DNA from: Yamagishiella unicocca
Taxonomy: Eukaryota; Chlorophyta; Chlorophyceae; Chlamydomonadales; Volvocaceae
Direction of reading: 5' to 3'
DNA: 64,000 nucleotides
Assembly (NCBI GenBank): GCA_003116995.1
Contig: BDSL01000008.1
Span: 248,001 to 312,000 of the forward strand
The position numbers and the translations under genes are program-made. Below the pieces are notes generated by a model that was given only the letters and a program-made list of their open reading frames with translations, searched no databases and had not been told where the DNA came from. Below are positions 46,101 through 55,722 of the stretch, one piece after another. The first letter of the stretch is position 1; each line of letters begins with the position of its first letter.

Positions 46101-48238
46101 GAGAGAAGAGTCGGTTACACGCCATAGAAAACGGAGGGCAGAAACGAGGTGGGGTAGTGTGGTGCGAACAAGTGCAGCCTCGCAGCCCGGCAGTGGGGTC
46201 GATGTTGGTTCCAGTGCGCTACACGTGGGAGGAGAAAGGGGTTGGAGGAAGACCCGTGGATGCCCGAAAAAACCGTTTAGGACAGACGTTTTGAGATGGA
46301 GGAGAAAGGGGTGGGATGGGTGAGGACGCGTGTGTTATACACCCAGCAGGGTACACTCCAGGGGGGAATGGCGGCCCCCAAATCCAAAGCGCTCTGCCGA
46401 CTTCCTACGGAGCCGTCTGCCCAGCCAGCCACCCCTTGACCCGCCGCTCCTCGCCACCCACCCCTTGACCGCCTCCTGCATCGCCATGGCTCGAGCGCTG
46501 GCCTGCGCCGCCTCGCGCCTCAGCGCCTCCTGGGACGCCTGCAGCGGCAGACCCCGGACAGCACACAACAGGACACGGCAATCAGCAGCAGCGGGGCCGC
46601 GGCGTTGGTGCGGGCAGAGCCACGGCACCACGCCAGGCATGGGTGGGCGCCGTACGAGGGAAATTTCAAGCTAGCAGCCGCGACGATCTGGTGGCCCTGG
46701 TGTTGGTTCCTGCGCCGGGGGTAGTGGCCAGCAGCCGGGCCCTCGGGACCCCAGTGCGCCCGCACCTCCAGGGAGGGCCCCACGTGAAAACTCGCCGGTG
46801 GGCCCCCGCCAGCGCCCCACGGGTAAAAAACACACCTAATACCCCCACCATGTAGAAAGCACACCTGGCATTCCCCTTCTGCCAGCGCCCCACGGGTAGA
46901 AAACGCACCTATTCCCTCCTCACAGGTAGAAAACACACACCTAACCTACCCACCCCGCCCCCGCCCCCGCCCTCCGTCCCCGCCCCCTCCCTCGCCCGCG
47001 TCGTGGGAGTGGCAATGAGAGCCCTCCTCACGCACCCATTCGGGTCGGGGCACATACCCCGCCGCTCCCGCCACACCACCCCCTCCTCCGCCCCTCACCC
47101 CAACCCCTATCCCAGGACCTCCCCGGCCCTGCCGGCCCGCCCCCTGCCAACCCCTACGTTTCCTGTGTGCCGACCCACGGGTCTGCCCTCAACCCTCCCT
47201 CCTCTCAGTCCCCCACCTGTAGCTCCGCCAGCTGCGCCGGCATCCCCCTGAGCGCCTCCATCTGCCTCTCCAGCGCTCCGCAGCGCTCCCGCGCCTCCTC
47301 CAGCTGCACCCCCAGGCTCACCATGGAGGTTTGCCCGGCAGCCAGGGCGGTCTGGGCCTGCGGGAGTACGTTGGGACGGCGCAGTGGCGGTGCGGGGGGA
47401 TTTCGAGGAAGACCCGTGGATGCCAGAAGAAAACCGGTTAGAGCGGGGGGGGGTTGATAAGAGAATAAGAGAATAAGAGATAGAGCGGGGGGAGGGAGCG
47501 CCGCAGTAATGGCGCAGTGGCGGTGCGGGGAGAGGGAGCGGCGCAGTGGTGCCGTGCGCAGGGAGAGAATGGGGACGAGCTGAGAGCGTTCAGTGAGGGC
47601 GCGGGAAGGAGGGGGGCAGTGGAGGTGTGCGCGGCGCGGCACGGCGTTGGTTGGTTGGTTGGATGGGTGGTTGGATGGGTGGTTGGGAGCCGGAGCGCGC
47701 GGGCGCGTGGGAGCTGCCAAATGGGGGACGGGAAACCATGGATGCGGCCGACCCAGATCGCGGCGGGCGCAGGCCTACATGCACGGACGACGGATGCAGG
47801 CCGCTGTGCTGGGTCGCGTGCGAGGCCTGGCTATGAGCGGGAAGGGGAGTGCTGCGAGGGCGCAAAGCTTGTAGCTTGTGATGCCTCACTAAGGAGTTGC
47901 CTCCGCAGATCGCGAGATTTCAAGGTGGCGCTTGGTCACCCCTGGCCCCCTGCAAACCTCACACTTCACGTCTACCCGCCCGACGAGCATGGTATCGATA
48001 CCTCATCTCAAGAGTTTGTCGCACACCCAGATACCGGAACAGCCTGGGCGCATGCATGGCACAAGTGCCGCCGACATCTTCGCACCTGCTCAAGCTCCTG
48101 CTGCTTGAGCTGCATGAGCCGCGAAATGCTCTCATAGTTCCGCTGTACAGACACTAGCGCAAGGGTCTTCTCGCGCAGCTCCTCCGCCATGGGGTCCTCC
48201 GTGCGGTCGCCCCCGCCGGGCCGTGTGCGCTGCGACAT
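37186..48238 (-). CDS. Coiled-coil RING finger protein (putative E3 ubiquitin ligase), about 18 exons
   Basis: Start at 48238 (MSQRTRPGGGDRTEDPMAEE; exon 48086-48238, then VRxx donor). Exons near 47217-47359, 46455-46545, 45930-45990, 45493-45670, 44870-44920, 44508-44705, 44007-44077, 43320-43417, 42719-42969, 42328-42470, 41775-41908, 40623-40708, 39856-40035, 39379-39522, 38783-39060 and 38341-38473 almost all encode coiled coil. The last exon (37186-37643) completes a C3HC4 RING: CLMCLDVFK from the previous exon, then SPVTLIPCGHTFCRKC and GLCSECG, with all eight ligands present. A helix (DAICAKYELKRSALAAIQRA) and an Ala/Gly-rich tail follow. The protein is about 900 aa. It resembles BRE1 in overall plan, but the RING is not at the extreme C terminus and the sequence does not match. 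Several exon edges are approximate. Confidence 0.75.
38122..38195 (+). repeat. Dispersed intron repeat, family C, rearranged
   Basis: G-run, TTTATAAGAGAATCCGCGAA, a CCCCCGAGGGGGG palindrome, then TAATCCGCGAATCCACGG and TCGACAAACGCGAGG. The element is internally duplicated and lies in a RING-gene intron. Confidence 0.7.
38484..38600. repeat. Tandem repeat in a RING-gene intron
   Basis: Three copies of GGGAGGGGAAGGCAAGGG, two of them followed by TTTTGGGTTTCGAGTTTTGG. Confidence 0.85.
39132..39285. repeat. About 20-bp degenerate tandem repeat in a RING-gene intron
   Basis: Seven or eight degenerate copies of ATCATCACAACGGAAGACA. This purine/A-rich array is compositionally unlike the flanking GC-rich intron. 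Confidence 0.8.
39532..39558 (+). repeat. Dispersed intron repeat, family B, truncated, at a 3' splice site
   Basis: GGGGGGTTACAATAATAGAC followed by CCGGTAGC. On the RING-gene strand its complement ends in a C-run and CCAG directly at the acceptor of the exon 39379-39522, so the repeat provides the pyrimidine tract. Confidence 0.75.
40092..40226. repeat. 10-bp tandem repeat
   Basis: About 13 perfect copies of GGAGGAGAGG in a RING-gene intron just upstream (on the sense strand) of the acceptor of the exon 39856-40035. Confidence 0.95.
40535..40612 (-). repeat. Dispersed intron repeat, family B, at a 5' splice site
   Basis: On the RING-gene strand the exon ends SVEEE|GTGCGG and the repeat follows within about 15 bases: G-run, TTACAAGTATAGAACCGGTA, CTCGACTGGGGTAATGTAG, GGAGCATAGCCTTC. 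Sense orientation, next to the donor. Confidence 0.8.
41274..41346 (+). tRNA. tRNA-Asn (GTT)
   Basis: A complete 73-nt cloverleaf. The acceptor stem GCTCGGT pairs with ATCGAGC, with one G-T pair. The D arm is GCTC...GAGC, the anticodon stem TACGG/CCGTA has loop CTGTTAA (anticodon GTT at 41307-41309), and the T arm is GACGG TTCGAAA CCGTC, discriminator G. The internal A and B boxes are intact. It lies in the intron between RING-gene exons 41775-41908 and 40623-40708, on the opposite strand. There is no T-run before the next tRNA, which starts 7 nt downstream. Confidence 0.95.
41353..41449 (+). tRNA. tRNA-Ala (AGC) with a 24-nt intron
   Basis: The acceptor stem GGGGTCG pairs with CGACTCC. The D arm is GCTC/GAGC. 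The anticodon stem CCCGC pairs with GCGGG at 41415-41419, around anticodon AGC (41386-41388). The anticodon arm is interrupted after position 37 by an intron at 41390-41413, the canonical site for nuclear tRNA introns. The spliced tRNA is 73 nt. The T loop begins with A, as in other eukaryotic tRNA-Ala. A TTTTT at 41452-41456 is a good Pol III terminator. Confidence 0.93.
41523..41589. repeat. 32-bp direct repeat downstream of the tRNA pair
   Basis: Two adjacent identical copies of CATGATACATACACACACTG plus CGAGTCCAACCT. Each contains a short CA-rich stretch. Confidence 0.9.
42057..42103. repeat. 15-bp tandem repeat
   Basis: Three to four copies of GATCCCTGCCACAGC in a RING-gene intron. Confidence 0.85.
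43010..43082. repeat. About 49-bp direct repeat in a RING-gene intron
   Basis: Two copies of GGAGGGAGGCGGCGAGGAC followed by a variable base pair and GTCACGGATGGAGGT, within the intron between exons 43320-43417 and 42719-42969. Confidence 0.75.
43447..43510 (+). repeat. Dispersed intron repeat, family B, antisense near a 3' splice site
   Basis: GGGGAGTTACAATAAAAGAA, CCGGTAACGCGACTGGGG, AAATGTAGTGGGTGCATAGC, CTTCGG. The match to 12411-12477 is almost complete although the genes are unrelated. It lies about 25 bp upstream of the acceptor of exon 43320-43417. Confidence 0.85.
43589..43637 (+). repeat. Dispersed intron repeat, family A
   Basis: GGGGTGGCATAAAAACTGG, TTACACGACATGATAGGATA, then GCGCATGG. 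It resembles 1432-1500 read on the opposite strand and lies about 140 bp from the family B copy in the same intron. Confidence 0.8.
44455..44508 (-). repeat. Dispersed intron repeat, family C, exactly at a 5' splice site
   Basis: The RING-gene exon ends GAGAACAAG and the intron begins GTGGGGGTTTGATAAGAGAA, then TCCGCGAATCCACGGCC and GACAAACCGAGG. The first intron bases are the G-run of the repeat itself, so the repeat supplies the donor. Confidence 0.8.
44796..44872. repeat. 24-bp tandem repeat in a RING-gene intron
   Basis: About three copies of GTACCACCACCACGGCCCC plus TCCCT, starting immediately after the exon at 44508-44705 on the acceptor side. Confidence 0.85.
45243..45292 (-). repeat. 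Dispersed intron repeat, family D
   Basis: On the RING-gene strand: GGGGGTTTCGAGGAAGACCC, GTGGATGCGAGGAAACACCG. Related copies at 46233-46278 and 47396-47441 (both antisense). Confidence 0.75.
45397..45492 (-). repeat. Dispersed intron repeat, family E, three tandem copies at a 5' splice site
   Basis: On the RING-gene strand the exon ends GCCGCGCAG and the intron starts with GTGGGGGTTGCAAGGAACAC, then CCGTGTGGGCGCAG, repeated three times. Single diverged copies occur at about 35005-35045, 35160-35200 (both in the SIZ-like gene), 38661-38695 and 46046-46070. Confidence 0.8.
46233..46278 (+). repeat. Dispersed intron repeat, family D, antisense
   Basis: GTTGGAGGAAGACCCGTGGA, TGCCCGAAAAAACCGTTTAG. 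It is in the RING-gene intron between exons 46455-46545 and 45930-45990. Confidence 0.7.
47396..47462 (+). repeat. Dispersed intron repeats, families D and C, antisense near a 3' splice site
   Basis: GGGGGGATTTCGAGGAAGAC, CCGTGGATGCCAGAAGAAAA, CCGGTTAG is a family D copy. It is followed at once by a G-run and TTGATAAGAGAATAAGAG, a family C start. Both lie 35-100 bp upstream of the acceptor of exon 47217-47359. Confidence 0.7.
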
Positions 48239-50923
48239 GGTCGCTATTTCACTTGCACTTGATGTGCAAAGTCCCTCGGACCAGCTGCGATGTACAAATG
48301 ATATCAATTAGTCCACCTATAGGTATCGGTGGCTACACGATTCGGTGACCGATGCCGAAGCCATCGAAGAGCTTGCGCAGCTACTGGTACATACACCAGC
48401 GCAGCAAAAGTCTGTCATTGCTTTTTAATTCAGTAGTTGTCCGTTTTTGTGGAGAGGGCCACTGACCCTCTGAAGGCCAATGTGGTAACATAGACCAGTA
48501 CTGTACGCATAAGTCAAGCAGCCCATACGTCACGCAACAGTGGTTTATGAGCCACAAAATGGCGTCCTTTTCAAAGCCCCTATGTAGACTGCGGCCAAGG
48601 GTACGAGAGATAAGGCAACACTTGGCCAGAAGTGGCATGACTTGCTCGCGGTTTCTGCCAATGTGTAGATCATTCTTAGCGGCATGGATTTTTAAACCCT
48701 TAAATGGTCCCAACTCTAGTGAGGTCCTACCCACGTATTCGTCAACCGCGTTGTTTGCTGGTGACGGAACGCACACAGACGTTTGCGAAGTCCTTTAACC
48801 GAATGCACAATAAATATCCAAGCCTGAGCCAGCCAGAGCTAACTTGCAACCTTGGCAAACCTTGCCATGATCCTGAAGAGTTCGTTGTCAGCGGTGGTTG
48901 GAAGTCCAGTTACAGCCCGCCACAACAAACTGCATAAGGTCGAAAGGACGCAACTTAGAAGATACGTAAAAAGCTCCTTAATCCTCGCATTATCTGCACC
49001 GCGGGACGTCGAGTCCCAACGACGCCGAACGACGAAGCACGTGAGGGCCCGCGGCCCACCGCTACATCGGCAACCGAAACTCAATGGAAGCCAGTGACGC
49101 AATTTCACCACCATGGCAACAAAATATCATCCGGTTCCACTTGCAAAAATCGAACATCGCAGACCGCCAGGGCAACAGCGCGGCTCCGAGACACGCCGGC
49201 CTGCACACATAAGGACTGAATAATAAAAGACAGCTCGCAGTGCTGGGCTCCAATACCAAGCAGCAGAAAGAGGGATTGAGGTTCATGGCCGCAAGCATAG
49301 CCGGTCTCGGGGTGTGGCCCTCGAGGCTTGGCTTGGCAACCAAACAGCACCCCCAGTGCCATGTCGAGATGCCGTACCTTCAATACTATCCCAGCACACT
49401 CCCGGCCAATGCGCGCTCCCCCTAGGTCCCCGAGGTCAGCCGAGTGGCCCGCCACCTCGCCGCTACCACGATTGTTTTGTTGGCACGCGGGTCTTGCCGG
49501 TTTCAATCAACCGCAAAGGGACACACGTGCACCGCGCGACCCCGCGCCACCTCGACCGTGGCGCGTCCTGATTGCAACACCGCCAGAGACAATCCTACAC
49601 AACCGCCGCTACCTCGCAACAACTACCGAAGTGGCCGGTCACGTTAACAATATATGAACAACACAACCTAGCGCGGCACAGGGTTTGCAGAAGACTCCTC
49701 CCGATGATCTATGCCATGTACGACATGCAGCAAGAACGCAAGATGGCACGAAAGGCGCGCTGAACTTATGCGCGCGTCTGCAGGCCGACACCACCTGGCC
49801 CCCTGAATCCCATGAATGGCGATGCGCCGGGAACAAAGACATTGTATAAAACCAATAGCCAGCCATCCAGATATGAAGGAAATGCATCTAGCCAATAGCA
49901 AAAGCCATGCAGGTACCTCCTCCGCCCTAGGGACCTCGGTGCACAAGGCGCCCGCAATCAGTTTATCAAGCTGCTGTTCGCTACTCGCTGCGATATGTCG
50001 GCCCGAAGCGGAGAAACTGCCTGCCCACATTCCCCGCCAGGCCGTGCGTCCTAGGCGGCGTCGATCGTTGCGTGGAGGCCGGGTATGTCCGCATGTCGAT
50101 TGCCGCCACCAGCTACTTCCCCTCCTCCCCAATACAGGAATGTGCGTACTCAGTACACACACTCACTGAGTTCTTAGTAACACACACGCGCAGTATGTAC
50201 CAAGAAGCCGTGCCTCCGCTCACCTGCTGTCCGTAGCAGCCAGCGCCCACCCGCGCCGGGGCTGAGGTACTTGCCCTCACCTGTACCCTCACCCATCAGC
50301 GGCGCAGCAACAGACCCCAAAGCACACGCCGGGCGCCACCAGCTGCCCGGCTATTTGGACTAAGAGCGGTAGCAAGTGCGTCTATCCTCGTCCTCACCCC
50401 CTCAACCCTAAATACCAGCAGACTGTCTCGTCGAGTACAATCACCGTGACTTGTAACGGCAGACCATGCATGCAACCACGTGTACGAACGACCCTACAAC
50501 TGTTCATGCCGTTACGGAGGCACGATGAATTGTTCGGCATCTGCTGGAGGACGACCAACGTACGCGTCGAGGCCCTCGGCTGTGCGGAATGCATAGCCAT
50601 GGCCGTGGGAGTTCCCACTAGTAGCCGCCTCTGACCGTGCAGAAAATGCTCGACCGCCACGTAAGCAATTTCTGCATATTGCATCATTGGAAGCCCAACA
50701 CAGGAACGAACATGCAATAATAACTCAGACGTAACAACTCAGACATTAAGCGCTGCGCCCGGCCTTAGCCCACAAGCCCACACAAAAAGGCGGCGCAGCT
50801 TCATGACGCTCCCCCGTAAAAGACAAGCGCGGCTCAGTTCCAGCAACTCAGGCCATGGGGCTGACTAAGGTTCCGGCGCAAGCTGCGAACCCCTCCGGAG
50901 CCCAGCCGCCGCGGGTCCGTGCT
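48239..50923. other. Gap of 2.7 kb between two minus-strand genes
   Basis: Holds the RING-gene promoter and the 3' UTR of the membrane protein gene. Several mid-length frames occur (131 codons at 48381-48776 minus; 164 codons at 49668-50162 minus) and one contains a possible short exon (SEQQLDKLIAGALCTEVPRA then a GTACCT donor near 49918). None joins into a convincing gene. Confidence 0.4.
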
Positions 50924-53561
50924 TCAGGGGCCGCAGGCGCTCCAGCCCGCGCCGCCCAGTCGCCGCCCCACCGCGTGCCTAACTAGGATCAGAAGCTCCC
51001 ACCAAGCCAGCGCCAGCAGCACCAGGACAATGGCCTGTGCAGGGGCCCGGTCAGAGGGGAGGGGAGCACACGTCGTACGCTGGTTGGAGTGGGCATCGAT
51101 CCTACCGTCTGCCCCGTATCCACGGAGCAAGCGGCGAGCAAGGACCACAGACAAGATAGGACAGGAGCGCACACGAAGGCTCCGAATGTACGGCGCCTGC
51201 GCCTCCGCTCCGAAGCCTGCGACTCCGACCACGCAGCGCGCTCCTACCCGGTTCAGCCAGCTGCAGCATTCTCTCAGCGGAGGATGGAGCTCCAGGGGGG
51301 GAGGCTGCAGGCCCCGCTCGGTGTAGTAGCGGCGGTGGAAGAGCTCCTGCGGGATCAGCCGGCAAGGCGACAGGGGGCCGAGGCGCTTGTCGAGTTTCTT
51401 TCCCCCGGGCAGGATCGTCCCCGACGGACGGAACTGTCGCGGCTCATGACCGGTAGCAACGTGCACCCTGCCTCGGTCTCACGCGCACCCCACCCAAGTC
51501 CCGACAGCCAGCGCGCACCCACCGAGCCCTGACTCCGGCTCCAGCGCAGCCCTCCCGAGCCCCACCCACCACGAACTCCAGACGGGCGCTCCGCTCCAGC
51601 CCGTACACGACCGCGCTGGTCAGCCCCACCGCCAGAACCACCTGCAGCAGGGCCACGACCGCCCAGCAGGGGCACACGGAGGGGCCGCCGATGCCCCCAA
51701 AGCTGTCGTACGCCGTCAGGTCGGCACAGCCGCCGCTGGCCGCCACCGCGACTCTGGACCCGGCCGACGCTAGGCATACGCCACCATCGCCCAGCGCTGC
51801 CGCCGCCGCCGCCGCTACCGCCGCCGCCGCCGCGAGTTCCGCTGGTGCTGGAGAGGATGCCGCGGAGCCGCACGCGGCAGTGGCATAGGAGCAGGCGTGC
51901 AGGTCAGTCCCGCCCGGCGCCGCAGAAGCCGCGCCGTGGCCGTATGTTCCGCCGGCGGTGCCGAAGGGCATGATGGAGGCAAGGGACAGCAGCCTCAGGG
52001 ACCCCCAGAGCCACGCGACGTGCGGCGCGCAGCCCCGCATCACGAGCTCCTGGCACGCACACGGATTCCCCACCGCATTGTAGAGCAGGTTGAGGCACAC
52101 CTGCCGGCAGGGCGGTTCGGCCGGGCAGCACCCGGCGGGGCGGAGTGAGGCAGCGTGCGTGGTTGGGTCGATGACATGAATCCGCGGAGGAGGGGAGGAT
52201 GCTGCTTCTGTGGCTCCCTGGCTTCCCCTACAACCCCCCGCTCTGCGACCGTACGACTGTACGACAGTCCACGTGCCTAGTGCTGCCTGTTGAGCACGGA
52301 GCCGCGTGTGTGGTTTTTCCCAGTTGGGCGCAGGACGGAGGTGGACGGGCCGGGACGGCGTGTCGAAGGCACGTTGATGGAATCGGGTCACAAGAAAGAA
52401 GCCGCAAACGTCGCCTGCCGGCCCACGCTAACGCGGTTCATTCACAGGATTACGGCCCGTCAGTGTAGCTCAGTGGTTGTAGGTGGCGCTGCGGAGCATC
52501 CACCCCCCGCGGCGTGGCCATTGTGCCGCCCTGCCGCGGCCATGGCACCAATCGCCCGCAGCTATTATCGCAGCAGAGGTCGAGGTCGGCGCGGCGCTCG
52601 CGGCCGCCTCGACCGCTGCTCGCCGCCCGGCATACCCTTCCGCGATGACCCACGCGCCCACACGATGCCGCCCTCTCACGTGCCGTACACTCATACGACT
52701 CCTACAATCACACACTCACAAAAACTCGTAACGTCGTACAATCGTGCGTTACCGTGCTGGGGCCGCACCTGGAGGACCATGTGCTGCCTGAAGGGCAGAC
52801 GAAACACCATCGAGATGAAGAACTGTGCGAAGGTTCCGGAAGTGACCACCAGGCTGCGGACTGTGAGAGCCAACGAACCAGCGGCGGAGCTGGAGCTCGT
52901 CACTGGGCGCATGGGCGGCGGGGCGGGGAAACGGTGAATTGGTTTATCGCGGCATGGGTGGGGGGCCATGGGCGAGTGGTTGGGTGTGCGGTGGCGGACG
53001 TTGGGGTGGCGCGGGTCAGGGGGTGCGCGGGTCTGTGGGGACTCCGCCGAGCTTCGGACGCCGCGTGCTAGGGCTTACCAACGGCGAACCACCGTGGGAG
53101 TGCGAAGGCGGTCAGCGTCGAGAACGCCACGCGGAGCACGCAGACGATTGGGTTTCGCAATGCGATGTACGCATGCTTGTTGGGCCAGCGCAACAAAAGG
53201 GCCTGCGTGAACGGGTGCGGGTGGAGTCAGGCGATGCGGAAGGGGTTCCGGTGCCAGCGCGTTGGCCTACCTGAGCCCCAAGCAGGCAAGCATATAACAC
53301 TGAGAAACCCCATGTGCTCGCTTTGGCTGCCGGAAACCTGAGGCGTAAAGACAAAGAACGTCAAACAGGATATCAGGAGTCCATGCCGCAGCGGTCCGCT
53401 CACAGGCCAAAGAGGGACGCGATGAAGACGCCATAAAGCACGACGTGTAGTCCGTGCGCCCGGGCATCCCAGTCACGTTCATGCTCCAATCTTGACTCTT
53501 TCCAAGATGCTTCCAGAGATTTCACGGCGAATGTGAGCCAGAAGGGGTGCAGCAGCGGCAT
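50924..53561 (-). CDS. Multi-span membrane protein of unknown family
   Basis: Start chosen at 53561 (MPLLHPFWLTFAVKSLEASW). In-phase exons are 53404-53561, 53271-53337, 53079-53202 and 52769-52860, then about 51570-52102, about 51240-51410 and about 50924-51034. Hydrophobic segments are GLHVVLYGVFIASLFGLF, WGFSVLYACLLGAQALLL, YIALRNPIVCVLRVAFSTL, VAWLWGSLRLLSLASIMPFG, CWAVVALLQVVLAVGLTSAV and AIVLVLLALAWWELLILV, suggesting five or six spans. Between spans four and five lies a Cys/Gly/Ala-rich loop (SYATAACGSAASSPAPAELA). Conserved-looking pieces are RWPNKHAYIALRNP and PCACQELVMRGCAPH. I do not recognise the family. The two exons nearest the 3' end are approximate. Confidence 0.65.
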
Positions 53562-55266
53562 CCGTCTCGCATTACGGCAAAAAATCGGGGAACTCCAACA
53601 TTCGAAATAATGCAAATAACAAATATGAACTAAATTTTGTGATTCGATTATTAGTGCTGTGTGTACTATCGCCTCGGGCTGGCACGGTTCACACAGGTAC
53701 GGCATAGCTATATTAGCCCGCGAGCTAGGCGATAACCTGACGCCTTCGACACTTTGCAACGTTGTATAAGCGGACAGGGTTACACACAACCGTTCATGTT
53801 GGCATGCTAAGATGAAACACCCTCCCTCCTCCTGCTCCGATGATTGCTGTTGCCTGTACCAAGCTTGCAACACCAGCCGCAATGGACTGTGTACCGACCT
53901 CCGGACAACCATCATTCACACACACCAACGCCACTTACAGCTGCTTGCTGCTGCAACCAGCCGTTGACAGCCGGTGAACAACCCATCTAACCCACAGCCC
54001 AACACCCACGACGCACGCACACACGCGCCCTTGTTACTCTGACGCGATGCCTCACATGGGCAATCCATTCTGCCCCGGGACACGACGCATAGCTCAGGCG
54101 TAAATCACCATTTTCCCCCTTGTGACCGGTTGCTCGGGCGGGGCGTCTTTCCGTGATTTGATGGTGCCCTGGGTCGCCGGGGGATTCTGGCCTCAGCCCG
54201 TCAGTCCGGGCTGCTGGCTGGTCCCACCGTTTTTCTGGCGGTTAGACTTTCGGTGCCTGGGTTGTCCTTTTTGTCGGGGCCCCGCCCTCTTGGGCGTGCC
54301 GGGGTGTCCTGTTTTCTCCCTGTGCCTTTGGGAGCGTCTGCTGGCTGCAAGCCCTGGCTTGTCGTACGGTGCGGTCTCGGCGTGGGTTCCCCCGCTTGTC
54401 CTGGGTTTGACCGGCGTCTCTCTGCATTTCGGGGCTTTCCTGTGCCCTTGGGGGCGTCTGCTGGGTTCAGCCCCGGCTCTCGTCTGGTGAGGCCGCGGTC
54501 AGGGGCCTCCCTTCTTGTCCTGGGTTCGTCCGGGCCTGACGACACTCTAAAAAATTGCAAGCGGCTGGATGCAGACTAGCTCACTATTTGGGGCACGCGT
54601 ACTGAACAGGTGAGTCCTTGGGACACGATGTAGCCGGAAATACCATTGCGATGCCTTCCCATCGCGTCCCCTCTTCACCGGCCCCCTCTGTGTTGATTTC
54701 AGGCATGCCTGCTCTACGTACTTGTCCCCGGACTTGAGGACACTGCAAACTCTTACCACGTGGCTGCCCCGGTCATCGCGCCCCCTCCACCAGCGGCGCC
54801 AACAACCCCCCTCTCGTCCTGGGCTGGCCCGGGCTCGCGGACACTGTAACATCTGAACACACAACAACGACCATCGTCTACTGCCGTGCCGCGTCGTCGC
54901 TGGCGTGGCGGAGCAGTTCTGCACTAAGCTGGGCATTTAGTAGTACGTGTGTGACCTGGTGTAACTCATCTTCTACCGTCCATATTCCTTGAGTCGCGCA
55001 GAAAGGCAGACCCTATCCGCCCGGGCTCGGCCCCTAGGGCGATTGGCTTCAAGATCCCAGCAACCTAACCTGAACCGCATCAGCGCCACATGGTGCTTAC
55101 GCGGTATATCAGAGCAGGTATGGCCTGAAAGGCCGTCGGGTCCTCCTTTCGCATCAATCAACCCCGATCCAGTGCTTATAGCGACATATCCTGAAGCGCC
55201 TTGTAATTAGTACCGTCGTGGCGCGCTTAGGCGATAGGCAGTTATTCTGTCCACTGCCCTGTCTTC
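53562..55266. other. Gap with GC-rich repeat module before the inverted-repeat element
   Basis: Promoter side of the membrane protein gene (to about 54.05 kb), then the repeat module 54122-54580, then non-coding sequence up to the left inverted repeat. No coding region is supported. Confidence 0.5.
54122..54580 (+). repeat. GC-rich repeat module, copy 1
   Basis: It contains GGGAGCGTCTGCTGGCTGC and later GGGGGCGTCTGCTGGGTTC, so it is partly self-duplicated. TACGGTGCGGT and CCTTCTTGTCCTGGGT also match the inverted sequence at 58200-58350, inside the neighbouring element. Confidence 0.7.
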
Positions 55267-55722
55267 TCTACCGGTATGTAAAGCGTATGGAACATACGGT
55301 AGTAATACATCTCGATTATTAATACATTGAATACGTTGGGTTTCAAGCGCGTAGGCGAATGGACAGGGGATCCGTATGGCAGCTCAGCCGCATGGTACGG
55401 AGTATGCACAAAATGTAAGCGCACAGCAGCAGACGGCACTGTCAGTTACTGGTACAAACGGCAGACATTCTCTCTTACCAGCGTCACTGCACGCGTGGTG
55501 TATCTGATCAACGACGTGCGGGGGGCTGCTCTGACTTCTGTACTAAAGGGAATAGCAATAGGCACATGGGAAGTCGTAAGCTCGTAACCCATGGCTCCCC
55601 CTGGCACCCCCGACCTATTACACGGCGCAATTTAATCCGTCTGCCTTATTTAATTAAAATGGAAAATAGGCTGTGACTTTTTGCAAGTTTTTAAAAAAAA
55701 CTGCAATGGAGTTTCCTAAAGC
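55267..55722 (+). repeat. Left inverted terminal repeat
   Basis: It ends inward with TGTGACTTTTTGCAAG, an A-run and GGAGTTTCCTAAAG. It contains an 86-codon open frame (55327-55587). Compared with the right arm it has a CGGTA insertion near its outer end and a few substitutions. Confidence 0.9.
55327..55587 (+). CDS. 86-codon open frame inside the left inverted repeat
   Basis: The frame reads MNTLGFKRVGEWTGDPYGSS, includes a CTKCKR pair of cysteines and WYKRQTFSLTSVTARVVYLI, and ends GTWEVVSS. In the right arm the same frame is kept except for one Ser-to-stop change; the other differences seen there are mostly silent or single substitutions. Function unknown; it may be chance or part of the element's own coding capacity. 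Confidence 0.3.
   Translation: MNTLGFKRVGEWTGDPYGSSAAWYGVCTKCKRTAADGTVSYWYKRQTFSLTSVTARVVYLINDVRGAALTSVLKGIAIGTWEVVSS

Noticed and set aside
37186..48238. Naming the RING gene BRE1/HUB
   Set aside because: The coiled-coil plus RING plan is similar, but here the RING is followed by about 120 residues and its sequence (CLMC...CGHTFCRKC...CSEC) does not carry BRE1-specific features that I can recognise.
52455..52520. A tRNA-like start (GTGTAGCTCAGTGGTTGTAGG) resembling an A box
   Set aside because: No matching anticodon stem, T arm or acceptor pairing follows; it is only an A-box look-alike within the membrane protein gene region.
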